Positions 51,840 through 64,000 of a stretch of DNA of 64,000 nucleotides are shown here, in pieces. Source of the stretch: Stratiolaelaps scimitus. Lineage: Eukaryota; Arthropoda; Arachnida; Mesostigmata; Laelapidae. The stretch's first letter is position 1; each line of letters opens with the position of its first letter. The notes under the pieces were generated by a model. The model was given only the letters and a program-made list of their open reading frames with translations. It was not told where the DNA came from and searched no databases. The translations under genes were made by a program, and so were the position numbers. The stretch is from contig JABWDB010000021.1 in assembly GCA_019614645.1 (NCBI GenBank), forward strand, positions 1,054,001-1,118,000, read 5' to 3'.

Positions 51840-52330
51840 ACCGTTACGGGTGTAGTCGAACTGATAGACAATGCCTGCTTTTGTGTCGATGTCGCCGAAC
51901 GCCGACGTTCGCTTAGCCACTCCTATTGACGATACCTTGTTCGTAGGTAAACTCCCATAGACCGCGACGCGCTAGGTTTAGCCGCACTTGGTTAGGAGCA
52001 CCTACCCAACAACGGGCAACGCGTAATAGGAACTGAAGCTGAACTGCTTCCCTTACACTCTCTTTACACGTTACGGCGCCGGGATGTGATTGGCTGCTTA
52101 TTCGTCATTCACTCAATCGCTCGCTCAATGTGTTGGCTGGCTGACTCGATTGCTGTATGCTGGATCCTGTAGGAGTGAGACAAAGGCGAATGAACTAGCT
52201 TGCAAATACCTCGAACGCCTCGTATTCGCTACACAGAACACACGTCACAAACATAGGGAACACTGGGCGCATGAGTGGGATTATGGGACAGGAAAACCGA
52301 CGGGACAGAAATGGTGGTGATATAATCTAT
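51840..52330. other. GC-richer, possibly promoter-proximal region
   Basis: The base composition shifts and includes short repeats such as ttggctggctgactcg, echoed near 53670 (gttggctggctcattcgct). The plus frame 52090-52320 is not recognised. A distal promoter is one possibility. Confidence 0.25.
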
Positions 52331-55300
52331 TGCCATCACAGGGAGAGAGGGAGACAGAGAGAAAAGTGCTCTGTTTAGGGATTTGAGAGAGTGAGGAGAA
52401 CTTTGAGCACTAAGTTTAGAAAGCAGCCAGCTGGCAGTCGACCCAATGATAATGAGTAAGTTAGATACAGGGTAAAGCGGCACGCCAGCACGCGTAGAAC
52501 CGTGCCGCTTAAGCTAGCAACGGTGTATGCCAATACTTCGTCAGAAGCGAGTGGTGGGCTGGCGACGACGCGCGATATAAACGCTATCATTGCATTGCCA
52601 GAGTGGGAGCACACTGAAAACACCGACGAAATCAAAGTGAGGGGACATCCAATGGACGAAATGAGTCATCCATCCACCGTTGAATATATATATATATATT
52701 GTATATCTGCATGGACAGATAGATACAGCCAGTCATTGATGGTCGCTTACATTGATTGTAGTTATAACAACCAGCACGAGTTTCCATCCAGCCCTCAACG
52801 AAGGATAATGTGCATTAAGGAACGATGCGATTCAATATGCGATAAAATTAGTATTTCGTTAAATCCAGAGTAAAAAGATGAAGGTTCATTGTATAATTTT
52901 CTGGTTACACAAGGAATACAATTTGATGTCAAATGTTTCATGCTCACTGTAAGTATGTGTTAACAATGAACAATGCACAACTGAAACAAATATATAAATA
53001 TAACCTATTATAAATACAAAACTAATATCGTATGAAGTAAAAAAGCCCAAATAGTCTCTAGGTGTTTCGTTTCAATAGGACTGTCCGGCATAAATCATTG
53101 ATGTAAAATTGTCTGTATGTTTCCGAACTAACTTAGTCGTACAACTCCGGTGATATCCAATTCAATAAAGATAATACAATTCAATATGTTATAAACAGTT
53201 CGTAACCACTGCATTGTTGTGATTTTTACATGTCGAAATGAACTTACAGTATGTTTCGTGTTATCCCTTTGAACGTACGAACTATCAAAATCTGGACCAA
53301 ATCTTGCCACGACACTGCACTATCAGACGTTTTTGTCTAACTCTCACACACTTTTTGGGGGACAGAATGTGCAATATATTGCACAACACAACGACACACA
53401 GATATGTACAAAATAGTTAACCAATTTTACCAGGCTACTTTCTCTATTGTGTTGGGACGCGACCAGGGTATGTCTTATGGCAGAATATGACGCACAGGGT
53501 GCCTATTGTTTGCAAAGACACTTCTGACTATTATAGTTCTGCTGTTCAGCTTTTGTTGTTGGTTACCACCATTGAGAAGGTCCGCGTATTGCGTGAGACA
53601 CGGCACAACAACAGGCGCAGACATTCACTAAACTAAATAACGCCCTTTCTCAATTCGCTGACCAATTCAGCTGTTGGCTGGCTCATTCGCTGTCATACGG
53701 CGTGCGGAATCCTTCTACGGCGAAGCTGCGCGAACTATGACCGTATTCCCCCACTGCCTGCGGAAGTCTTCACGAGAAAGTGGAAGGCCAACAACGACAA
53801 TAGGGATTATAGAAACGAAGACGATTTAGCCAGCTCTTTCCTGCAGAAGCTGTCGCTCACCACAAATCAGCAATGCGTGTTTTGTTTGGCGAGATGGGAA
53901 GTTCTTTCGTTTGTTCATGGTGGCAATGAATGAAATTATTTCAAACGAGATTTTGTGGTTTATTGGCTTCTGTTCTAGCTAGTTGTTGTTCCGAATGGCA
54001 GCCAACTCTCATTAGAGTGAATTTATTCAAAGTGGAAAATTAGGCGCGGATATTTATTAATTTATTTTATCTGTTCATCCCCTCTCTCACACTGCCAGAC
54101 GTCTAAATGCGAGCCAGTGTCATTCAAAGTGTCATCAAATTTGTAGCTGTTGTAGAGCCAGTCAAGTTTTTGTTATCGCATGAGCTAGAACTATTTAAAG
54201 GAACAAGCAGAGTGATTAGTAATATGTACAACAATTTCGCACAGTTACAGCAGAACTAAGTGCAGTCCGTATTTCTTACCACATTGTATATGGCGAGATA
54301 TTCACAACTCGTGTGAATAAAAAGAGATATATATATGGCGAGATAGAGGGTGCCTGTGTAGTTTCATGATGTTTGAAAATCCGTTTGAATGTCGTGTTTT
54401 TCATTGCAATATTTGTGAAAAAGAGCACAATATTTTGAGATAAACCGTTGCACTCCTAAACAAGCCTTCTTTCTCAAGTTTAGACTTTAGAAAAATAATA
54501 TATACCATGCTTGATTTATCCTAAGAGTGTCATTCCACTTCAACATCGTTCTCTATCGGATTCATATCTCTTCCTCCAGTTAACAATGATGTGACAAATC
54601 ATTACTAATAATAGCTACTTACTAATAACTAATTAAATATTAAAGCCTTCACTTTGGTCAGGCAGATGCTCACCATTTCTAAAATAATATATTTTGAATA
54701 TAATCACATACAATTTAGGGGTGCATTATAGAGAATAATAGTTAAGTATTGATAGCAGGACAACTCATTTATAATAAAATACATGAAGACGGATAGTGAT
54801 CATTGGCATCAAGAAACCGAATATAATATAAGTCAGACCATAGCCTCAAGGACACCAGGAAAAATTCACAGCTTCAAAGAATTAAAGTTCTGAGGAAAGT
54901 TATAAAATCCAAATAAAACGTGGGCTTATAAAAGAGACCGAAATTTATGAATGGGGGAGCAGATCTAACAATAACATATATATACATTTTCAGATTTTAT
55001 TGGGAGGTTATCCACAAAAATGTTAACTTGTAGAAAAATGTATTTTTTTGATGGCTGCACGCGTGTTACCATAATATAGTTACCAGCGGAATAGTAACCA
55101 GCTTTGCAAGCAGAATTTGTTTTATTGTTGGAATATGTATTCCTCAACATGTCAATACGCTCAACTTTAAGAATATCATTAGAGAAGAAGTTCGTGGATC
55201 CTGCAGAAGGGTGGTAGGGGGTGGTAAGGGGCAAGAGCCGGAGGTCGGGGCACTGGTGCTTTATTTTTATTCATCTAAAAGCAATACTTTCTGGAACACC

Positions 55301-58300
55301 TAAACTTTAACTCAGTAATCTAACCATACGAATATGTTCAAGGAGGGGGGTCCTTAAACTTGAATTCTATTGCATTAGAAGTACTACTTTTCTTATTTTC
55401 TTTAACGGGTTGCCGTGACGGCAACACTGGACACTTGGATTCATCGGATCGGTAGTTCCAATTCCATCGGGCACAAAGGAACGGTATGACTCGCTGCATC
55501 CGGATGACAGAATATTTATTCCTGATAATAGTGACTGTAATGTTTTACAAAAATGAAGAAATAAAAAGACAACAAATCAGAGCCTCAACTGTTTATCATT
55601 TGTGTTACTTAAACAGATCTATGTTATGTGCATATATGACCATACTTTTTTGCTATACTGTACCATTTTTGTACATGTTATATATGATAGGCTTATTGTT
55701 CTCAGAGTTTTAGCTCTTTATTGCAGTTGGCCCTCCACTTCTGCTCCAATTTTTCACTTCCAACATGACTGCCTAGACGATTATTTCAGCTGAGTAGTAT
55801 TGCCTCCGCGCGTTTGGTTAAACTGTCTGCGACGAGAGGAGACGCCGCAGTACTTCGAAACGCCAGACACATTGGGGAATGCTTAGATGGCCTTTATAGG
55901 TCGCGTCGCAGAGTGTAGTGAAAGCTGCGTGTAATAGAACTGATCTATCTTGCAGATACGAACGTTTGGGTCCAAGACTATAATGTTAATCGTTCTTGGA
56001 AAACGCCAAGTTTGTCAAAGAAGCGGTTTCGGACCCTCTCTGGTTCACTTTCTGTTGCTGCTAGAGGTCTGCACTTCGGATTTCGATGATATCGCTCAGG
56101 TCTCCTAGCATAGACGAATATGCGTTTCGCCTTTTACTAAACGCATCCGTGCTAGGGGACACTTACAATGAGCCTAAATGGCAATTTTTGTAGCCTCGCA
56201 AGGGGCTCCCTAATAGAACAAAAATTATGCACGGAGGTCGCAATCAGTGAATCGCGTAGTATTTGCAGAGCATTTTGTCGTGCTTTCTTTCCCAATGCGA
56301 GATTTGTGTGCATGCGATGGGGAAAACTACGGAAAAAGAATGATTTGAAATTTGCGTTGCGGCAATGCCTATTTTGAGTTAAGCGTGCCTGTCAATGAGA
56401 AACACGTAAATTTTACTTGTCGTGATGTAGCACGAATAAGAAACTAGATAGATTAATTCAAAGAGCAGACCTATTGATAAAATTCCACTTGATCATCCTC
56501 TCAAGTCTTCGGTAAAATAATAAGTTGGCATTGTTTTTTAATGATACCGTGGCACCAACATTTGAAATTTAATTAGCCTAAATGTACGAAAGGTGTAATA
56601 AACGAGCAACGTATCTAAATTCAAGCCAGTCAACTTAGCAAAGACACGATGTGTTTGGTAACACAGTATATTGGCCGGAAAACCTTAAGAACTGACTTTG
56701 AACCTAAACCTAAGAAGCCTGCAGCCTCTACATCGGGAATGAAAACTGCATCCCGTTATGATATTATTTTTTGTGATATATAGTAAACGACTTCGGGACA
56801 AAATGCGAATAAACGAGTAATCTAGGTATAACAAGCTTCCCATTTATACGTCATCATTGTTTGAAACCTTATACGTGTCTACGAAAATACTAAAATGCAA
56901 TTGTTTAGTAATCTGACGATTGTCAGCGCTTATTATGTACTCATAAACATGTTGGGATTCATCCTCTAACACGTTGAAATTATGAGTAATACGGTATTAT
57001 TTAAAACCGTATAGATAAACAATTGGCCCAACTAGCTATGTATTCATATTATATGTTTGTGTAAAAATAGTGCCCAGAGTTACATGTGGCTTAACGTGGC
57101 ATGGGTAATGTGTGCGTTGCAGCTGCGGTGTATGCACGCATATGGGGAGAGTGGAGGGTTTTCTCTTAGATAGCTTCATAAAGCCACGTAGAGACGAGCA
57201 GTTGCCTTGGCGTCATTGAATGGATAAAGAGGCAACGATGGGTGCGTGAATGAGGTTGCCATTTCCATTGCCAATAAAGTGACACTCATTGCACATCATC
57301 TCCGAAATCAACTTGTGTCTTCTGTGGCCATCGCTGGCATATGTAGTGTAGATATCTAAATAAATTTTCCGGGTCCACGGTACTGCTTTCGGCTGTAGTT
57401 TAGATCATCCATACATACACTTTCAGATTCGAGGTTGGTCTTTACGCTCCTCTCCCATATTTAGCTCATTCGAAGTAACATCTAGTAGAGTACAGCTAAA
57501 TGCATACATCGAAAGCATGGGTGGACGAACACTCTATCCCTAATCGAATCCAGGGAAATTTGCGTCGGTGATTTCAGGGGCTTCAGAAAGTTATTACGTG
57601 TTTCTGCACTGTAGGCCGTTTAAACAGTTCCTGGAATTGTCTTGATAATTCGAATTAGATTTTCGAATTAGACAACTATTAAGTAGTTCATTAGCGCATA
57701 ACTGACCGTGGAGTTTTGAACGATAGAATACCACCTGGTATTATATGCAACGAATTATTCCTAATCGTTTCCCTAGAAATAACATTTATTCAAAAATACA
57801 ATAATTAGGAATTATTTCTGGAAGTAATTCCTAATTACCCTCTGGCTAATCCACCTTAAAATTTCTGTTAGTATTGGGCTTCCACTACAGTGAGCGATGG
57901 CAAGCTAGATGCCCGAGAGGGTAGCCCATATGCGCCGGCTGTTGGTGTATGGCAACATCCCTCGCCGGGACAAAGTTTGCTTGAGCGCCTTAGTTGTCAT
58001 CCGCGTATCACTCGGGTATCATCATAGTCTGAGTTCAGGTCAAATGATTTACCGGTGAGTATTGTATTATCTTCGTATATACCGTATGGTGATTGCACCA
58101 GATCAATTGAATTGTTTTCTAGTTGCAGCGCTAGTGGATAACTAACTATACGTGGCTACAATTCTTTAACCTATACTAGGCCACACCTCCGTAGTTTATT
58201 CGATGGCTCCATCTATACGCGTGCATTGTTATTTCGTATGAACGAAGTCATCAAATGGTGAATGTGTCTGTAAATTGGTTAGCCACGAAGATGAACATAG

Positions 58301-59526
58301 GAATATCAATTGCCAATCGTAGATCTTTCAAAAAATCCTTCAAATTCATACTACTATGAGTGATCCCGCAGACTCAATAATTCCATGTAAGATCGTTGTG
58401 TGAATAGTTCTGACTTGTATGAGAACATTATGGTACGTTGCGCTTCAAAATGTTCTGAGATGTTTCGCAGTAGGCAAGAGACAGGTCACGAAGTGGATAA
58501 AATTCTATCTGTAATAACTTTCTTTGTAACACAATCGTGTTAATGTCACAAATTGTAACATAATCGTGGCATGATTACATTTGATTCCGATTTAAGAGAT
58601 TTGGTAAAAAGTACTATTTATTCTGTTTATTAGTTGAGTCATTCTATGTTGGATTCCTGCCGAGCGGTTGATGATTCATATTGTGCTCCGCGTGCTGTTG
58701 GGCTGCGTGAAAACATCGTTTATGTTAAAACCGATCTCGGCGCTGATTTAAAGTCCTCTTATACATTGTGGAAACCGGATCTGGTCAATGCAATTTTTGA
58801 TTTTACAAACTATATATGAGAACTTTGCATTCTAATACATAGCTCAAGACTAATCAGTACAACTGTATATTGTCTAACGTAACTGACAACATGCCAGAAT
58901 GCTTTAGGTGTCTATAAATGCAGAAGTCATAAAGCGCACAATACTTATTTAGGGTTGAAGAAAATCGTAGGTATGTCCACGTTTGCATTCGTTCTGCGTT
59001 ATATCGTTAACTAAACTGCTATTCACCTTCAATTGCTGAAACTCTGCTATTTCGAAAGGCGAAACGAAGCAGCAACGCAGCTCAAGAAATCATGAATTCA
59101 ACGAGAATATAACAAATAGAAACTTCCTTTCTATTTTTACTAAAAATAAGCTTGTAATTAGCGGCAAGGTCTGAGTGATTAAAATTGGCTGTAATCCTTA
59201 GCAAAGTCATTAATTCTTTCTTAAGACTACTGATCGCACAAAAGCTCACCTTTCAGTGCACATAGATATTTGTTATCAACATAGATAATAGTTTCCATTT
59301 GTTATCACTGGAGCATCGGACTAGCATTACTAGAGCCGCTTAATCTGTCTCCATATTTTAGCTATGCTTTAAGCTTAGCGTTCTGTCCCATCATATTAGA
59401 AACAAATAAGCCGGACAGTGACAAGGGTATTATGCAGCTCAAATAGCAACGATTGTTTTATTTATAATACTATACACCTAGGTCAGCTATGTTTCGTGTT
59501 GTTTGTGCGGTTTAGAGATCAGTGGA

Positions 59527-60217
59527 ATGTTTAGAGGTCGACGTCCACGTAACAGCGGAGCCGGCCAAGCAGGAGGCTTTGGCGAAGCGCAACGAAACCG
59601 TCCGATCGAAAACTGGCGGAATGGAGGAGCACGTAATATAGACAGATCGAGAAATGGACCGAATAACAACAACAATAATAACAATAACGATGGCGGCACA
59701 AACTGGCGTACGAACCAAAATAGCAATAACCCGAGACAGGGCAATGGTGCCTACGGCGGAATGCGTCCACGGAACAGTTCGTCCCATGGAGGGGATGGAA
59801 GAGGTTTTGCTGAGAGGCAACACAACACTGGTTTGTAGAATGTCATAGGGCTACAACTTTGTTTGGTAGCGCTTAAGATTTTAGCATTAATTATCTAAAA
59901 AACGAATTTAAACTAGTTGGGAAATAGTATTGGAAGATAAATTCGATCACACCTCACCGTGTATAATTAAATACGAACAAGCTCTACTGGCTGGTAACGT
60001 TCTTCTATTTACGTTGAATTGACAATACTGTTGCTAAATGATACATGGTAGTGGACCGCTTCGGCGCTGCTAGTGAATGGGCAACAAGGTTGTAACAGCC
60101 GTTTGGTAATTTTGAACAGTATTTTTAATTCAACATAAATAGAGTTAGCGGTAAGCCTGTTTGTATACAATAATACCTGGTGTGGTATGATCTTAAGCTA
60201 TCTTTTGGCCTGTGATT

Positions 60218-60260
<43 letters not shown>

Positions 60261-63200
60261 CGTGAGTGTGCCGCTTAGACTGTTATGACTTTGTGGTGGA
60301 TGACTGATATTTCAAACCGTCGGACACTCGCACGAGATCAGCATCGTTTAACCGGACTGAGAACGAAGCAGTCGTTTGTATTTATATAACATCGAAGTTG
60401 TCGAAGTTTACGGAGGGAGGGCTACCTAGACCGTTTTGAAACACGCTAAATACTCGATGCCCCCTATAAGTACCCAATAAATCATCACAAGTTGTATCAA
60501 ACTTGTAGCAAATTAGTTTTAATTAGGGACTCATGAATAATTGACATAGCAGTAGGAAGCGCCGAGTGTGGCTGCTCGATGACAATGCTAGGACACATCG
60601 TAGCGATGAAATTACGTCCAGGCTTGAGGCCAACAAGACTGAGCGGTGGCGTCACTCCTCTATTCTCCCGATTTAAGCGCGTGTGAAAACTATGGTTACT
60701 TCCATCAATTATAGAGGGCTATAGGTGGCCAGAGGTATGTATACATCGATTTGCTCCGAAAGGCCTTTAATAAGGAAGTTATAAATGAGAAAGGAAATGG
60801 TGCATACCTAGCTGTCAGAAGGCTGCCAGAACTCTGGGACCAGTGTATAAATAAAATAGGTCCATACCTCTAGCTCATACTAAAACATCTTTTTTTTAAC
60901 TCACTTAGTTTAACCGATATTGAAATTTATATGCGTGCGGTTTTTTTTTTAGGTCAGCCTAATTCGTTTAGTATTCGATACCATTTCTAGATTACGGAGG
61001 ATAACTCTTTCGCTTAGTCAGAACACATTAACCACCAGGTAAAATGGTGCATGCTTTGAGACTGGAGTACATACCCTGTCCGATGTTTGTTAACACATTA
61101 CTATTAGGTTATTTTAGGTTGCCGTTGTATTCGATATTGTTTAAATTTATGCGATGCTCATGGGATGTTTGTTTTTCTCCAGAGTCATGTCTTCCTATGT
61201 CTCAACATACCCTTCGCAAAATCATCGAGGAGCGCGATCCAGATCAGCTACTCATCGCTCTCGAATCAAAACCGGGATGGCGAAGACTTTTATCCTCGGA
61301 CTTCTCAGGTATATTTCTAGCTTACCTGTTTGGGCTATTGACAATTCTTTCGCGTTTGTTCGAGTTTTAGTTGGGCTTTTTGGCAGATCTGTTCCTCGCC
61401 CCACCTTTGTCTATTGTTCTGTATCAAATGTTAGAAGATCAATTACCGTTGTAGGTTTTCTTTGCAGAAATATCTTTGCAGCAGTCATACGACTTATAAT
61501 AAGTTGACTTCGGTATGACAGTGAAAACATATCGCGTGCAGAATCTGACTTATTTGTTCGGCACAATATCTTGAAGTTTCTTTTAAAAATATCAACAAAT
61601 CATTCGGCTAAGCCGTTACATGGTAGATGATAAGGACCTATCCTAATGTGTTGAATTCAGAAGGGGAATGCGGATTAGAATCTGGCTCCGTTGTTAGTGA
61701 CTACGCTGTAAGGATTGTCAAATCTAGTGGATATATTCTCTAGTGCTTTAATAGTTGTAGTAGTGGTCGCTGCGTATGGCCAATATATATACGATTTCGC
61801 CATCTACTTAAAACTGGTGATGTCTAGGTGGTTATTATATAATTGTTTTAGTAATTTTAATTGTAATGATTAAAGTTTGCATAACTGTATAATGGTGGAC
61901 TGGACTAAGCGTGTTAGACTGCGAGACCGGAGGGACGTGTGTGTTGGATTCAAATCCTGTCAGACGCGGAGAATCTTTGGTGTTCTTTATCATCTTTCTT
62001 TATCTGAACGTTCTTGCCAGGTACGAGTAAGGAAGAGAATAAGCAAAGGTGGCCCCGACAGGTACTCATAGTAATACCTAAAACGTTAAGAGCTGAGGCC
62101 TGTCATATAGGGGAACAGCTGAGGGTCAGCTCGAAAAACAATTATTAACTATGTAATGGTTCAATAGAGGAAAATCTTTTCGGATCGTGAGTGAATCTTG
62201 CCTGATGTATAGAAGTATCGATCGTTCATGAGATTTTGTGGCCAGTTTCCTTCTTGTTTGTGGCTAATAACTGCATGAAGAGTTTCATAGTTTACGTTTC
62301 ATAATAACGAATATCTTTTAAAGTTATCCGTAGACGGGAAGAAATTTCTAAGAGTGACACATTCAGATGTCTTTCAATTTTGGCGATTACCTCATCTTCT
62401 GGGTGTTCATGTATTTGTTGCTTAATAAATAGGGGGTCAGAGAGCATCAGTATTGCCGAATTTGTAATTTATTTCAGGCTGGATTTCAAATTGATATCCA
62501 AATAATCAAATTGCCCATCTTTGTTGTCGATTCGGGCTGTAAACTAGTGTGCCCTTTTTGTTACCAAATATGCTCCGGAGTGGCTTATGGTCGACATTGG
62601 AATACATTTTCTGCCGTATATGTACTTAGTATCATACCTACGGTGCAAGGGCTTGGATGTTGGCGAGCGGCTCTCGCGATTTGCCGAGGTCCCATGATGG
62701 TCCTTTTGATATAATATTTACTTTTATCGTGTTACATGTATGTAGTGGAAGATCTGGACGCCATTCTGTCTGCGTGTGCGAAATGTGCAAAGGCCGACGG
62801 TCGGGACTTATTAAGCGCATTTGTCGAGAATGTACTGGCAAGTAAAGGACAAGATGGTGGCGGGCAGCATTTTGTAACACGAGCTGTGAACCTCTTGGGA
62901 AACGCAAACTCCTTCGTCAACTCGACATTAAACCCTCTTGTTGCTGGACTTCGGCTCAGCCATTTACGTTCCTCACGAACCAATGCCGCGCCTATTTCAG
63001 AATCCACATTACTAGAGAAAGCCCTACAACTCGTTGAGGTATGATATTTAGATTTGAACCGTATATCGTACACCTTCGAACTGTAACGCTGAAGTTGATA
63101 GTCTCAATACAATATTTCTCAGAGTTCTATAACTCAGGTTATGAGTTACCTTAGGTTACAGTTGAATGTGGTTTCAGGTAGCGTTTGTACTCTAGCTCAC

Positions 63201-63792
63201 ATTATTAGTGAATGTTGTAACCTTATCTCCATTCATGCTTTTAAAGCAATTCGAGTTGCTTTAGTCACGGCGAGCATTTAATGTGCATAAACTGAAGTAA
63301 TAATTAGTGATCATTAGTGGTGTTTGTCAGCATTAACTACCTAAAGTAAATTTTCTGGTCTGACGCTCAGCCAAAAATCAGCAAAACTCAGCCACTGTCT
63401 TCGTCACTGCCTCATAATTTATTATATGCAAGTGTGCAACCGGCGGGGGTGGTCGAACTCGTGTGGGCTTCTTGGTCCGTTTCCTCCGATTGCAAGGCGC
63501 ACACGAATGGTCTAGACAAGTGTCGATTACCTATCGATTCTAGAAAATAGCCGTCGAAAAACAGAATCTTGTTGATTTTTGTTTTTGTATTATCAACTGT
63601 TGCATTTGTATATATATTTATATTGTATGCTGCAAGTATATTTTGCCTACAATCCCTCAGGTCGCAGTTTGGGTTAAGCCGGCAGCATTGGCGAATCCAA
63701 GTAAGATTCTTCTCAGCATCATCGAGACCCACCCACGAATAGCTCAATTTAAAGATTCCAACGCCGGCGAGCTAACGACCAGGATAGCCAAG
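59527..63792 (+). CDS. ZNFX1: NFX1-type zinc finger-containing protein 1-like RNA helicase, N-terminal exons (3' end outside window)
   Basis: Exons 59527-59830, 61183-61308, 62746-63038 and 63661-63792 join with matching phases into about 285 residues. The N-terminus is a disordered Arg/Gly/Asn-rich region (MFRGRRPRNSGAGQAGGFGE, an Asn run, NNPRQGNGAYGG) like the start of animal ZNFX1. Next is HTLRKIIEERDPDQLLIALESK, matching the LLxKDPSEV-type helix of ZNFX1, and then a helical region (FVENVLASKG, LLEKALQLVE) matching the armadillo-like N-terminal part. ZNFX1 is a superfamily 1 helicase involved in small-RNA inheritance in germ granules (nematode) and antiviral sensing (mammal). The helicase and NFX1 fingers would lie to the right. 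The motif-level match makes ZNFX1 likely, not certain. Confidence 0.68.
60221..60257. repeat. (TA)n microsatellite
   Basis: A TA run lies in the first ZNFX1 intron. Confidence 0.9.
60554..60865 (+). mobile_element. Tc1/mariner-type transposase relic
   Basis: On the plus strand one frame gives VWLLDDNARTH, the second-Asp motif of mariner-type DDE transposases. It runs on through an SPDL-like stretch broken by a stop. After frameshifts, a RRLPELWDQCINKIG segment matches the usual C-terminal LPxRWxxCI motif. The N-terminal part and inverted repeats were not found. It is a dead fragment in the first ZNFX1 intron. Confidence 0.62.
61560..62740 (-). mobile_element. Degenerate Ty3/gypsy retrotransposon fragment (RNase H and integrase)
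   Basis: Minus-strand reading gives, near 62560-62600, a DHKPL motif followed by RQQRWAI and, near 62440-62460, GNTDALS; these are the RNase H domain landmarks. Further along, at about 61560-61800, are a WP..TT segment, VVTNNGARF (integrase second Asp replaced by Asn) and CNGLAE, the integrase core landmarks. In-frame stops are frequent. The zinc-binding part between them is replaced by a tRNA-like insert near 61890-61985. No LTRs were found. It fills most of the ZNFX1 intron 61309-62745 and almost reaches the splice acceptor. Confidence 0.68.
61890..61985 (+). repeat. tRNA-like SINE head inside the gypsy relic
   Basis: It has an A-box-like TGGACTAAGCGTGTTAGA and, about 45 bases on, a B-box-like GGATTCAAATCC. 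No good cloverleaf forms. Its place within the retrotransposon suggests a later insertion. Confidence 0.4.
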
Positions 63793-64000
63793 GTTTGTTA
63801 TCACACTCCATACGCAGCACGATGATTAAGCCTTGCGAGACTTGCATATCACAAAACAAATGGACCTCAAATATACGTAAGATGGCACTGTCTTTCTTAT
63901 ATATCGTTCTAATATTTTCGAACCAGCTTAGTGTTTGATCTAGGTAAACTGACTCCATTTAACAAGTTAACTTATGTTTCGTGGACCCCTTTGTGACAAA
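63793..64000 (+). other. ZNFX1 intron at the window edge
   Basis: The donor gtttgt follows ATAGCCAAG; nothing coding is visible before the window ends. Confidence 0.5.

Larger units (their letters stand above)
47446..59526. other. About 12 kb without a recognisable gene
   Basis: This is divergent intergenic space between the CYSTM gene and ZNFX1, perhaps with 5' non-coding exons of either. It contains (TCA)n at about 47797-47816, AT runs at about 50864-50902, 51275-51306 and 52684-52700, and GC-richer islands at about 50530-50780, 51840-52330 and 53690-53880. Short frames (60-123 codons) throughout lack family resemblance or fitting splice sites. Confidence 0.5.

Noticed and set aside
52502..52873. 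123-codon plus-strand frame in the gene-poor stretch
   Set aside because: It contains a TA microsatellite translated as a YIYIY run and no recognisable domain.
54965..55234. 89-codon minus-strand frame
   Set aside because: It lies in AT-rich DNA, with no domain and no supporting splice sites; likely chance.
59487..59823. Minus-strand frames of 79-103 codons opposite the first ZNFX1 exon
   Set aside because: They are antisense shadows of the low-complexity RG/N-rich exon.
1..64000. CRISPR arrays, operons or other prokaryotic systems
   Set aside because: Intron-bearing animal genes throughout; no regularly spaced repeats of CRISPR type and no operon-like packing.

Overview
The window is nuclear DNA of an arthropod. 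Genes have many short exons with GT-AG introns of a few hundred bases to about 2 kb. AT microsatellites are frequent and several introns hold decayed LINE, Ty3/gypsy and mariner pieces. The first gene reads as an orthologue of the arthropod receptor phosphatase Ptp99A. Compact introns and moderate GC would suit a chelicerate such as a mite, but that is a guess.

Layout: (1) 368-16112 (+), the 3' part of a Ptp99A-type receptor tyrosine phosphatase: FN3 end, juxtamembrane region, one membrane helix, active D1 and degenerate D2. A decayed LINE lies in one intron, and a 214-codon open frame follows its single TGA stop. (2) 20609-23118 (-), 3-hydroxyacyl-CoA dehydrogenase (HADH), tail to tail with gene 1. 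(3) 25962-33341 (+) and 39757-45210 (+), two tandem paralogues (A and B) with identical exon architecture. They encode two C2H2-like fingers, a FLYWCH/FAR1-like zinc domain and a SWIM finger, which looks like a MULE-type transposase without its catalytic core. (4) 30923-31597 (+), an intronless CUSTOS-like gene nested in an intron of paralogue A. (5) 35218-37965 (-), UTP3/SAS10, a small-subunit processome factor lying between the two paralogues. (6) 46555-47445 (-), a small proline/glycine/tyrosine-rich CYSTM protein. (7) 47446-59526, about 12 kb with no gene I can support. (8) 59527-63792 (+), the 5' exons of a ZNFX1-like RNA helicase gene, running off the right edge, with mariner and Ty3/gypsy relics and a tRNA-like SINE in its introns.

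The genes do not form a pathway: they cover axon-guidance-type signalling, fatty-acid oxidation, ribosome biogenesis and small-RNA/antiviral biology. The most unusual part is the A/B pair. It appears to be a transposon-derived DNA-binding family that duplicated around UTP3 and still exchanges sequence: a 255-bp exon-plus-intron tract differs at one base while flanking exons have diverged. Copy A also depends on a GC splice donor where copy B has GT.

All exon boundaries were read by eye from splice consensus, reading phase and family similarity. They may be off by a base or a codon. No search or alignment program was run.
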